From NCBI GenBank assembly GCA_015832175.1, contig WJXW01000016.1:310001-374000 (forward strand): DNA of 64,000 bases, written 5' to 3'. The notes under the pieces are model-generated. The model was not told where the DNA came from. It did no database searches and saw nothing but the letters and a program-made list of their open reading frames with translations. Positions 1 to 9,529 of the stretch are shown here, in pieces (within the stretch, counting starts at the first letter, position 1; every line of letters begins with the position of its first letter). Position numbers and translations under genes: made by a program. Source of the DNA: Paraphaeosphaeria minitans. Taxonomy: Eukaryota; Ascomycota; Dothideomycetes; Pleosporales; Didymosphaeriaceae.

Positions 1-982
1 GCCCCGTCGCAGTTTTGTCCAAGGACTACCGAAGGTTCTCCAGGACTGGCTGTTATCCCTCGGGCGTGTGGTATTGGTGTTGGTGTTGGTGTTGGTTGAA
101 GGGGGGGTTGTGGGGGCGGTTGCAGAGCGAAAGGAGGTCGCAGGTGGAAGTGGCAGACAGCGAGGGCGGCGGAGAGTATCCAAGAGAATGGTGTGCGGAG
201 AGAGGAGGCAAGAGCGGTGGAGCGGTGGTGGACGCTGAAGGGCGGGTGGCAGTGCTCGTGCGCAGTACCAAGGAGGCCGATCAGGAGTCGCAGTCGCGGT
301 CGGGGTCGCAGTTGCGGTCGCAGTAGTCGCGGCAGGAACACCCAAGCACAGCAGGAAAGCGCACCTGTGCAGAAGCAAGAAGGAGAAAGAGAAGGAGTGG
401 AAGGAGGGCACAAGGAGAGGACAACACCAGCAGAGAGCGTGGATAGGCGAGGGACCAGGCGAGGGACCAGAGCCAGCCGATTCACTGGCTGGGCAGCGCA
501 GATTTGACGGGAGGGAAAAGCACTGGGCAGGCTGGTTGGGGAGGGTTTCCGTTGAAAGTGCCTTACGGTTGAGCCAATGCGCGCCGGCCGTAAAATTAGA
601 TGGTCCCGCTTGTCGCGCCTTCCCCTGACGGTGACCCAAGGCCCCAAGCCCAGACGAGGCTGCCCGCTCCAGACTGCACATCTACCTACTACCTGCTACC
701 TACCTACGACCCGCTACCTACCTACGACCCGCTACCTACCTACGACCCGCTACCTACCTACTACCCGCTACCTACCTACCGTAGAGATACACGATTGCAC
801 CAACGCTGCTGCACTTGTCCATGCCTCGACCCTCCGCCCTCGACCCTCGACCCGTCTACCCAGGGCCAGAGAGACCGGACCTGACCAGACCAGACAGCAG
901 CTGCCATCGCGACTGGAGGCTGCACGCTCCAGACTGCACCTCCACCTAGAGACTGCACCTCCATCCTGGCGACGCCTTCGCC
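1..982. other. Non-coding stretch upstream of the hydrolase-like gene
   Basis: No open frame here has recognisable protein character. The DNA is rich in short internal repeats (GGTGTT and GGTCGC runs at 70-320, a tandem array at 695-785, and repeated CTCCAGACTGCACCTCC-type words at 667-965). It is probably intergenic DNA plus the 5' leader of the next gene. Confidence 0.5.
695..785. repeat. 18-bp minisatellite, about 5 copies
   Basis: The unit GCTACCTACCTACGACCC repeats with an 18-bp period, and the last copies are degenerate (CTACCCG). It is built from the CTAC/GTAG word that also dominates the large array at 37207-37975 and the short tract at 15637-15660. Confidence 0.9.
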
Positions 983-2660
983 ATGCGTCCTCTGCTGCGC
1001 CCGTGGACGACGGCCTCGCTTCGGTCTCGTTCTGCCTTCTCTCTCGTCTCGGTGCGCCTGCTCTCAGCCGCCCATGCCCTACCCCGCTGCGAACACATTG
1101 CTGTCCCGTCTCGCTCCAACGGCTCACTCAGCGTCGAGTAAGTGGCTTTGCTTTTGCCTGTCCGAGCCTGCAGCCTCGTCTGCCGATCGTCGTCGACTCT
1201 GCGTACCGTCATCTCACACGATTGTCGCACCAAGCCACTGTTTGCATGGTCCCCAGAGTGACCCCGCCGTCCCCGCCGTCCCTGCTGTCCCCGCTGTCGC
1301 ACAACTGCCTGCTGCTCCAGCTCGCACAGTACTGCGGTACACAAGGACGGATACACCACACCAGATTCACAGGGGCTGCGCACTGAACATCATTATCTCC
1401 GGATGGCAATGCCACACTCGCAATGGGCACGGGCAGCAACACCTGACTGACTGAGACCCTGCTAGCCTTTTCCATTCGTCAACGCCCTCCTCTCCAGTCT
1501 TGATTTACCTGCCGCCGGGCCCCGTAATACCTGAGTCTGCAGAGGAACAAACCCGTATCATCTCAACACTTTCCGCCACAAGCGGTGCAACGGTTGCGAG
1601 ACTCAACTTCCGGGCGTCATCACAGCACCAGTTCCCAACCCCCGTTCACGATGTGCTACTAGGCTACGATTGGGTCTGCCAGAACCTACTTCAGGATGGA
1701 TTTTCACGGCCAATCATTGGCCGTGTGGGTGTCTGCGGAGAGCTTGTAGGCGGTTCGTTGTCTGTGATGCTTGCTCTGACAGAATGCCGCTCCGGTGAAA
1801 GCCGCGTCGCTGCCGCCGCCGTCAACAACCCCATCGTAGACTGGGTGTTCCCAGATGAACTACCCACCGTAGCGGAAGCGGAGCTCCTCGAGCCTGCAGC
1901 TCCAGACGAGACCGCAATGCTTGCTGATGAGGACCCCATGGCCTTGTCCGATCGCAGCCAACCTGACTCTCATACTAACCGCACTATGAAAGATGGAAAG
2001 CGATCAGCAAAACTACCTCCACGCACCACGTGGCAGCTGTACGGTGATGATAATTCTATTCCCACTGTCACATTGTCTGCTGAGCGAGATGTGCTTTTCC
2101 GTAGACCAGAGCACGTATTCGATCGATTTGCATCCCCAATGCACTGTTTTCGCTCTCCCCACGGTCTGCTGTTGTATCCTAACCAGGACGATGTTTGGGC
2201 CTCGGAGCAGCTGGACAGTCCCCTGGACATTGAGACTCGAATGGACCTCAGCCATTACCAGTCTTACGACCCCTCACCGTCAGCCCCTGACCTGCCGGTG
2301 CTTGCTAGGTGCCGAGCATACGCGCGCATCTACCCACCTGCTGGCTCGAATCTGAGCTTACCAGAATGGCGCATCTCCGCCGGATCCCAGAGTCCTTTGC
2401 TAGACCAAGCATCAGACTTGGCTAAGATGATCAGACGAAGCGTGGCTCGTCATACTTTGAAGAAGAGGATGGGCCGCATAAGGTGGCAAGATACCGCCGA
2501 GAAGGGGTACTACGAAGACTTCGCAAACGACAGGGTAGCCTTGGAAACCTTTGCCGGTGCTGGCCTGTGGGCAGATCAAACAAACAACAAGCAGTGGGAA
2601 GCACAAGTTGAGCAAATGGGTCAATGGATGAAGGAAGTTCTGAAGCCCGAGTTCACTTGA
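983..2660 (+). CDS. Alpha/beta-hydrolase-fold-like protein, probably catalytically degenerate
   Basis: The body of the protein is one exon at 1498-2660 that opens after a TCTCCAG acceptor with the strand LIYLPPGP. It resembles fungal alpha/beta-hydrolase-3 proteins: GVCGEL sits at the nucleophile elbow, SAERD near the acid position, and MHCFRSPHG near the histidine position. A first exon at 983-1137 encodes a basic, Ser/Leu-rich, mitochondrial-presequence-like N-terminus and ends at a perfect GTAAGT donor. Joining 1137 directly to 1498 in that frame does not keep phase, so a short middle exon between about 1185 and 1450 is likely but I could not place it. An alternative start at 1074 does keep phase with one intron. 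The usual HGG oxyanion motif and the GxSxG serine are absent, so it may be a pseudoenzyme. The stop codon lies 66 bp from that of the convergent gene at 2727. Confidence 0.62.
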
Positions 2661-2726
2661 TATACGCAAAACAAAATCTAACATGGTATAATACAAAAGC
2701 ACGATGATCTTGCATCTGACACCGGC

Positions 2727-4457
2727 TCAATTGATCGTGAGGAAATCAGCAGGAAGGAGTTCAACAGGATCCAGTTCGGCCCGACGATATGCTTTCCGCA
2801 GCTCGAAATTGGCCAACGTTTCGTCCCAGTCTGTATCCAGCCCGGATTCTTGCGCGATGAGAAGGATCTCCTTGTCCAATTCGATGTACTGGGAGTCAGG
2901 TGCCTCGATCCGCACGACAGGAACATGAATCGTCGTCAGCAGCCTAGTGTCGACCAGCCAGTTTGCGACGATCCCCCATATTCGATCGATTTTCACACCT
3001 ACTCGCAGGATTCGGTCACCCTTGAAAGGCAAAAAAGCTCTGATGGAAGACGTTGCTCCCATCTCCCACGGCACGCTGTGGTCTGGCTCAGCTTTTGACT
3101 GACGCTGCGTCAGCCCGAGCAGTCTATCCTGACCACGTACCCATTCCTGCCCCGACACAGCAACCCGCCATCGCGCCGCTCGTCTCAGGTTCTTGCTATG
3201 GCATAAATGGTAGACGAACTGAATGTAATCGTCGTCCGTCTTCCTCCTCGCCTTCTCCTTTGCATCCATGACGGCTTCGTCTTGAACGATCCACCCCCGC
3301 GCCCGCGGCACCGCAAACTCAAACACGGCGCGCTTCTTGCTCTGCTTCCACAGCCGACACGTCCACCCTCCCCACGGACCCAGCCCCCCTTTCCTCACCT
3401 CGGTCGTGCGGAGCCCTCCGTCCTGGATGAACAGAGGGTAGATGCCCATGCGCACGAGCTTCTGCAGCGCCGCCTTGTCTTGCTTGTCGCGCAGTGAGCG
3501 CGCATTGCGGCCCCTCCACGGGCCGTCGCCGGGGATGCAGTCGCGGAGCCACAGGGACATGAGCGAGGACAAGACCCAGTGGTCGCGCGTGTTCCAGAGG
3601 CTCGGGAACGTTTGGCGGGCGCGCGCATCTCGGGTGCGCGCCTCGAGGTACGCGGTGAAGGTGCGGCTGCGGGTGACGAGCCACGCGGCGTAGAGCACGA
3701 GGGGCACGGAGAGGACGAGGCTGGCCCAGAGGCTCGGCGTGGTGCTGGCGAGGGCGGTGTGGGCGTTGGGCCAAAGGCGCAGGTTGAACCGGGGCCAGGT
3801 CATCGTCGTGGTGAGGTGGGTCACGATGATGTTGTGGACTTTGATTGGCACGGGTGTGCTTGCGGAGCTTGCGGTCGCGGTGCTTGGGGTTGCGGCGGAC
3901 GGGGCGCTCGATAGAACGGACGACGCGCTCGAGATGATGGACGCTGCGCTTGAAGATGCGGCGGACGACGCGCTCGAAATGATCGACGACGCGCTTGATA
4001 TGACAGACGATGCGCTCGATACGACGCACGCCGAAATACCCGCGGAAACCGCCGCCGCGACACTGTATGATGCCGTACTCGAGTCGCGCGGCACACGCCA
4101 GCCAGCCAACGAGTCCCAATGCCCACTGTGCTCAGGATTCGGTGTCCTCTCAACAGTAGGCGGAATACTGGAAGAAGGAGAATAAATGCTCGACAGGATA
4201 TCTTTTCCCCAGGGTGACTTGCTGCTGGATGAGACGGACGACATTCCTATCATGTAGTGCGGTGCGGTGCAGAGTTTGCGTCGGCGGGCAGTATTGTATG
4301 GTGATTGTGCTTGTTTCCTGGGAGCAGATTGCTTTGTATTTGAGAACCGCCGGACTTGGGTGCGGGCGGGAGAGGACAAAGGTTGTCGGCAAGGCGGTTT
4401 GGATGGGGGCGGGGGGAAAGGCTTCTTTGTCTGACGCTGGGTTTGTGCATGTGTCAT
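2727..4457 (-). CDS. Fungal membrane protein of unknown function with Ser/Ala repeat
   Basis: I do not recognise a family. The open frame extends upstream to 4736, but the region before 4457 looks like leader. The Met at 4457 begins a basic, Pro/Gln/Arg-rich N-terminus that could be a mitochondrial presequence. It is followed by a repeated SSASS(V/I)ISSASS segment (nt about 3900-4030), one clear transmembrane helix (LVLSVPLVLYAAWL, nt about 3670-3720) and a conserved-looking C-terminal domain of about 330 residues. That domain is rich in Trp and Arg (motifs WVLSSLMSLWLRDCIPGDG, RMGIYPLFIQDG, FVYHLCHSKNLRRAARWRV). The composition suggests one membrane pass with a soluble C-terminal domain. No intron is needed. 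The gene is convergent with the hydrolase-like gene. Confidence 0.6.
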   Translation of the reverse strand: MTHAQTQRQTKKPFPPPPSKPPCRQPLSSPARTQVRRFSNTKQSAPRKQAQSPYNTARRRKLCTAPHYMIGMSSVSSSSKSPWGKDILSSIYSPSSSIPPTVERTPNPEHSGHWDSLAGWRVPRDSSTASYSVAAAVSAGISACVVSSASSVISSASSIISSASSAASSSAASIISSASSVLSSAPSAATPSTATASSASTPVPIKVHNIIVTHLTTTMTWPRFNLRLWPNAHTALASTTPSLWASLVLSVPLVLYAAWLVTRSRTFTAYLEARTRDARARQTFPSLWNTRDHWVLSSLMSLWLRDCIPGDGPWRGRNARSLRDKQDKAALQKLVRMGIYPLFIQDGGLRTTEVRKGGLGPWGGWTCRLWKQSKKRAVFEFAVPRARGWIVQDEAVMDAKEKARRKTDDDYIQFVYHLCHSKNLRRAARWRVAVSGQEWVRGQDRLLGLTQRQSKAEPDHSVPWEMGATSSIRAFLPFKGDRILRVGVKIDRIWGIVANWLVDTRLLTTIHVPVVRIEAPDSQYIELDKEILLIAQESGLDTDWDETLANFELRKAYRRAELDPVELLPADFLTIN

Positions 4458-5866
4458 CTGGGGCTTGGACGGGCTTTGTTCGTGGGTGTCGGTGCTGGTT
4501 AGGTTTTGGTCTGTGAGAAAAAGCGTCAGGGGCGCTGGCGCGTCGTTCAAAGGGCGAAGGGCGGGCTGGGAGGCGTGGATTCGATTGGCTTGTGGAGCTT
4601 GGAGGGACGATTGCTCTGCTTGTTTCCCACCTGAATGGAAGTTTCGTGGCTCGCTTGATCGGACTTCAATGCGTCCTGCGTCAAAGAGAAGCACTAGATA
4701 CCATCTAACAATGCGTCGCAGAAGAGCACGCAGCATCCTCTCGCGAGTCTACATGCGCAGGGCGCGGACGAAACCAGACCTCGAGCAATCCTCCCATGCA
4801 TTCCCCCATGATATCACGAACCACGCCATCCTCGCTCCATCTCTCAAGGTGCGTAGCTTGGATACCTGCAAGACGTTTCCATCCGCTTCTCAAAAAGATC
4901 GCTCGCAGCAAACACGACCAGCTCCACCCCCAGCCCAGCTGAGCTCACCACGACGTGCCTTCCTTTCCTGTTGTCTTTGTCCTACCACGCTTCCTCATTA
5001 CCGCTTACATCCAAGCCACAGTCCATACGTGCCTCCCCCATACTGTTCATGTTCGCGATAAAACCCAGCCATGCAGCCATCCATCCAACCCTTCTGGACT
5101 GAACAGCAAGACCTACATACGCCGCTCTTGCTGTCTGCGCTGCGCAGCACATCACAGGTCCCACGCCCCGTCGAGATGGCGAGTTGGAAACGACGTCCGT
5201 TTGCCCTGGGCGGTGGGCGAGTTTTCGCGCGTTGCGTAGGTAGAGCGTGGTTGCATCGTTGTGACTTGTCTGGCTCGGCGTCGGACGGACGTCGTAGGAT
5301 AGGCTGGCCTGTTTGGGGCGTCTTACACGCTTTGGCGCGGTTTTGCGGCGGAGGGCGGAGTGGAGGGTGCGGGTGCGGGTGCGGGTGGTGATGCTATGCT
5401 GTGCGTTGATGTAGAGGTTGGATGGTGGAAGATCCTTCGGGATGTGGTTGGTAGGTACATCATGCGTAGCCAAACGTCTCACTTGGGTTGGGTTTTTTTG
5501 GGGGAGAGAGCTGTGGTGATGAGGGGAAGCTCGCTGTAAGATATTAGTTTGGGAATTATTACTTTCTCGTGGCCGTGTCGTGCGAGAAGTTGGTTTGTGG
5601 TTTTGACCAACGGTCTTTCTGGGTTGAGTGTCTGGGGGCTTGTCTGCGTGGATACTTACGGCGTAGATCCTTCTAGCTATTGGTACTGCCGCGTGATAAG
5701 GAAACTCCGGATTGTGTTGTTCTGGCTACTGGAAGCTTAGGTCATGGCGCTCGTGTTGTCTGGCGTTGGAGGTCGAACACGTAAGGGTGGTTGTACGTGT
5801 TTGTATATGGGGCTTCTCAAATAGATAAATGGGATTGGATCCGTGTTAGGGAACGAGCATGCATTG

Positions 5867-5904
<38 letters not shown>

Positions 5905-7717
5905 AGCTATAGCGAATACTAGATACATTCTCAAATATCATTCTACATACAGTACAAGAACATCACCCTCCCAAATGCAACTCCAACCCCACAGCCACGC
6001 CCTCCACCTGATATTAGACAACGACGCCGGCACCTCCCCCGCCGCGCGCGGTAGAAACCTCCAACTCCGCAGAATCTTCCCTCTAATGTCAGTCGCTCAA
6101 GCTCACCCCACACGTCCAGGCAAAGGTAGCAGCCCCTCCCCCGCTGCGATACAGTGCTGGCCTCCGACGCCGTAGAAAGCTCCTCCCGGCCGTGTTGAGT
6201 GTGCGAGCTTGGAAAGCTCGAGCGAGGGAGAGACGTCGCGCTTTATATAGCGGGGTCTGCGCGCACTGGCCATGCGCTAGTGGGGACAGCTTGATCACGT
6301 CAGTTGCTACGAGCTCGAGTGAAGGGCGAAGAGGTGCGGTGAAGCAGGCTGTTGCCAGCTCAGATAGCGTCGGTGAAGGCGATGGGCGAGGGTTTTGGTG
6401 TGAGGGAGGTGAGCGTGTGGTTTTATGGGGCATGGCGGCGGCGTGTTTGCATTTGCTTGTGGGCTGGGATGTTGGTGGTGGTGAATGGGTACGCACGTGA
6501 CCAGCAAGCACCTGCCGTTTTCTTAGCAATTCGATACTACTGGTGAGCGCATATACTAAAACACAATGCTCTATTCCGTGAATTGGGTGTCATGGTTGCA
6601 GTATCGCATCCTATGTAGAGAGTTTCTCTGTCCTGCGCGTGGTTGGGTAGGTGTGCAAGGTGATGTCAAACCACGCCTCGAATGCAGTATTACACATGTA
6701 GGCTTTGTTGGTAGGTCTCACAGAAGAAATTAAACTTACCTCACAATCATGCACAAAAAGCTTCGCCAGTTCGCGCCTTTTGTCTTTGCTGTCGCCAGAT
6801 GCATTCGCTGTTCCTAGGCGTATAATAGCCGCGCGTTCCGTATTTTATCTTTTGCTCATTTCTAGCAGCGAGAAACGCTCTGATGATAGCTGAGTTCTTG
6901 TTCTTAATGTTAGCTCTATGCTAGTACTGGAACACTCCCATCTATCAGTGTGGCTGTTCTCCCCGTCCCCAAACGTAAGCCTGACACTGATTGTGTTCAG
7001 TATGTGTAGTATTGAATGGTTGCATAGTCGGAGCTGGCCCAAATAAAATTCAGAGTCCAATTCATCGTTTCGGGAGGATTCAAATGTTCCATGGTGCAAC
7101 CGTATCAGTCACTGGGCGTCCCTGCACAGCGCGGGGCACATGAAACGTTTGAAACTCTGCATAGCGGGCTCTTGGACTATGGTGTGAATGGGCTCGTGGC
7201 TATTAGCTTACGGTGTCGATCTTCAAAGATCGTGTAGCTTGGGTGGAGGTTTTTGAGTTGTGAGCCAAGACTGCCAGCTCCCAAAACACTACCTACATAT
7301 CTAAGTGTAGCGCCGTCGAAAGCGCTACTGGAAACACGTTCCCGGATAGGCTTAGCACGTATAGGGTGTGGAAACCCGTGCGTCACGATCACTAAGCGTG
7401 CTAATGCGGGGAATGCTCGCTCTTCGTTCTTGGGAATTCACAGACACCGTTGAACACAGCCGCGGCCGGCAAGGATGAGTAAACCTCTTTACCACGCTGC
7501 AACACAAGCGCAGCCCACGATGCCGTATCTCTGCCGCTCTATGTGCTCCTTTGCTCGAGTAGCTTTGTTTTGATGCCGACGGTGATTGCTAAGCGGCTGC
7601 AGCGCTGGTCAGCACGTAACATAAAGACGAGCCGGGCCTCCCGTTGAATTCAATAGCACCGAGACAGTGCGGACCACCGAGCTTGACGAGGAGAGTGAGT
7701 CTTCTAAGCAAATTATC
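4458..7717. other. Gene-poor stretch
   Basis: About 3.2 kb without a supportable gene. Short frames on both strands have no recognisable domains, no consistent splice signals and strongly biased composition. It holds a (GACA)n microsatellite at 5869-5901. The last few hundred bases should contain the promoter of the flavoprotein gene at 7718. A diverged small gene cannot be excluded. Confidence 0.45.
5869..5901. repeat. (GACA)8 microsatellite
   Basis: About eight perfect GACA units in a row, ending in CAAAC. It lies in non-coding sequence. Confidence 0.9.
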
Positions 7718-9529
7718 ATGGCATTCTCTCTAGGGATGTCGTTCCATGACGGCGAGACGAAGATGCAGAAACTCCTGCATGTCCCACATCTCGAGAACCC
7801 TACATCAACTACGCTCACACCTCAAGCAGCTTTCCGACTGCAGCAAGCGCCACTCCTTGCCATTGGCACATTGGATTCGCAGGAGCGACCGTGGACTTCG
7901 CTATGGGGCGGAAACCACGGCTTTTCGGAGATGTTAGGAGGCGGAATCATTGGAACGCGTACGCTCGTCGATGCAGCCCATGATCCTGTCGTACAGGCTC
8001 TGGTGGGTCACGCACCGAAAGGAGAGATGGTGCCCGTCAAAGAGAAGATGTTAGCCGGGCTTACCATCGATCTCATGGAGAGGAAGAGGGTGAAGGTTTT
8101 CGGCCGCGTGATAGCTGGGTGTGTAAACGAAGTAAAGGTGGAAGTCGAAGATGGTCACGTGAAGTCCGCTGGGCTGCCGGACCTGCAAGACCAAGTCCAG
8201 CTGATCACCAAAATCGAACAGAGTCTAGGCAACTGTCCAAAGTACCTGAACGCGTACGAGATTCGGCCTGCACTGGTCTCCCCCACTCTCATGTCGCAAT
8301 CCGAAAGACTTTCGGGCGAGGCCAAGGCCCTTATTTTGAAGTCGGACATGTTCTTTCTCACGACTAGTGTACCTGAAGATATGGACACGAACCACAGAGG
8401 AGGGCCTCCAGGGTTCGTTCGAATACTGTCCGATACGGAGATAGTATATCCTGAGTACTCCGGGAACCGACTTTACCAATCGCTCGGTAACTTGCTCATT
8501 AACCCAAAGATTGGTGTTACTTTTCCAGCATATGACACAGGCGATGTGGTCTACATCACTGGCACCGCCGAAGTCATAGTTGGAGCCGATGCGGCAGCGT
8601 TACTACCCGGGAGCAATCTGGCTGTCAGGATCAAGATCGAAGAAGCGCGCCATGTCAAGGAAGGGCTTCCTCTGCGCGGGACATGGAAAATTTCATCGCC
8701 ATATAACCCACTTGTGAGGACGCTGGCCTCGGAGGGGAACCTGAAAGCCTCCGCATTAGCTGCAAGGAAAATGGCCCGGTTGGTCAAAAAGACACCACTA
8801 GGACCGACGGTTACTCGATTTACTTTCTCTGTATCTGATGGGGTGCAGTACTCCCCTGGACAGTGGGCAGCTTTTGATTTTTCTCACGATCTCGATATCG
8901 GCTACTCACACATGCGCGACGATGACCCGAGGAGTTTGAACGATGACTTCGTCCGAACGTTCACCATCTCGTCATCACCTGAGGGAAACGGAACACAGAA
9001 AGAATTCGACATCACAATAAGGAACGTCGGTGTTGTGACCAGCTATTTGTTTCGACAAAACGAACGTGCGGGCTTTGAAGTGCCGATCGTGGGTATTGGC
9101 GGAGAGTTCGTGATCGAACAAGATCCAGACTCGAATAAGCTTACACCATTTATTGCTGGTGGTGTCGGTATCACGCCGTTGCTGGGCCAGATCGCAAGCT
9201 TGGATCTGCGACCAAACCGCCTGAAGCTTATTTGGACCACCCGACTAGTAGACATCGACCTCGTCCTGAGTGTAATGGAGACTCATCTTGAGCTTGCTCG
9301 ATGCACTGAAGTATTCTTTACTGGCAGTACCGAGGCAACCGATTCTAAGGCCAAGATCGAGCAACTGAAGAGTACAGGAGCTAAGGTTAACAAGAGGCGG
9401 CTTGAGAAAGCGGACGTCGATATCCAAGAGGCACCATCCTACTACCTGTGTGCTGGAGGTCCACTAAGGAAAGGACTTCTTCACTGGTTGGAAGGGAAGG
9501 TGGTGATTTATGAGAATTTTGACTATTGA
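7718..9529 (+). CDS. PNPOx-like / FAD-NAD(P)H oxidoreductase fusion protein
   Basis: Predicted 603-residue single-exon flavoprotein. The first half (residues about 25-320) resembles the pyridoxamine-5'-phosphate-oxidase-like split barrel, with LWGGNHGF, KVFGRV and GDVVYITGTAEV segments. The second half (about 355-603) is a ferredoxin-NADP reductase-type module: the FAD motif VRTFTISSSP, then the nucleotide-binding segment FIAGGVGITPLLGQ, and a final YYLCAGGPLRKG that matches the usual C(A)GP motif. Related fungal and bacterial proteins are annotated as flavin-nucleotide-binding oxidoreductases. Many carry a C-terminal 2Fe-2S domain, but none is visible here, since the protein ends about 20 residues after the CAGGP motif. 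The substrate is unknown. I chose the ATG at 7718 because the upstream frame has only a GTG start; an ATG at 7736 (MSFHDGE) also fits the family start. No targeting signal is obvious, so it is probably cytosolic. Confidence 0.85.
   Translation: MAFSLGMSFHDGETKMQKLLHVPHLENPTSTTLTPQAAFRLQQAPLLAIGTLDSQERPWTSLWGGNHGFSEMLGGGIIGTRTLVDAAHDPVVQALVGHAPKGEMVPVKEKMLAGLTIDLMERKRVKVFGRVIAGCVNEVKVEVEDGHVKSAGLPDLQDQVQLITKIEQSLGNCPKYLNAYEIRPALVSPTLMSQSERLSGEAKALILKSDMFFLTTSVPEDMDTNHRGGPPGFVRILSDTEIVYPEYSGNRLYQSLGNLLINPKIGVTFPAYDTGDVVYITGTAEVIVGADAAALLPGSNLAVRIKIEEARHVKEGLPLRGTWKISSPYNPLVRTLASEGNLKASALAARKMARLVKKTPLGPTVTRFTFSVSDGVQYSPGQWAAFDFSHDLDIGYSHMRDDDPRSLNDDFVRTFTISSSPEGNGTQKEFDITIRNVGVVTSYLFRQNERAGFEVPIVGIGGEFVIEQDPDSNKLTPFIAGGVGITPLLGQIASLDLRPNRLKLIWTTRLVDIDLVLSVMETHLELARCTEVFFTGSTEATDSKAKIEQLKSTGAKVNKRRLEKADVDIQEAPSYYLCAGGPLRKGLLHWLEGKVVIYENFDY

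Noticed and set aside
6705..6740. Short similarity to 16650-16680 (GTAGGT...CTCACAGAA...TTAAAC), considered as a dispersed element
   Set aside because: Only about 25 bp with gaps; chance similarity cannot be excluded.
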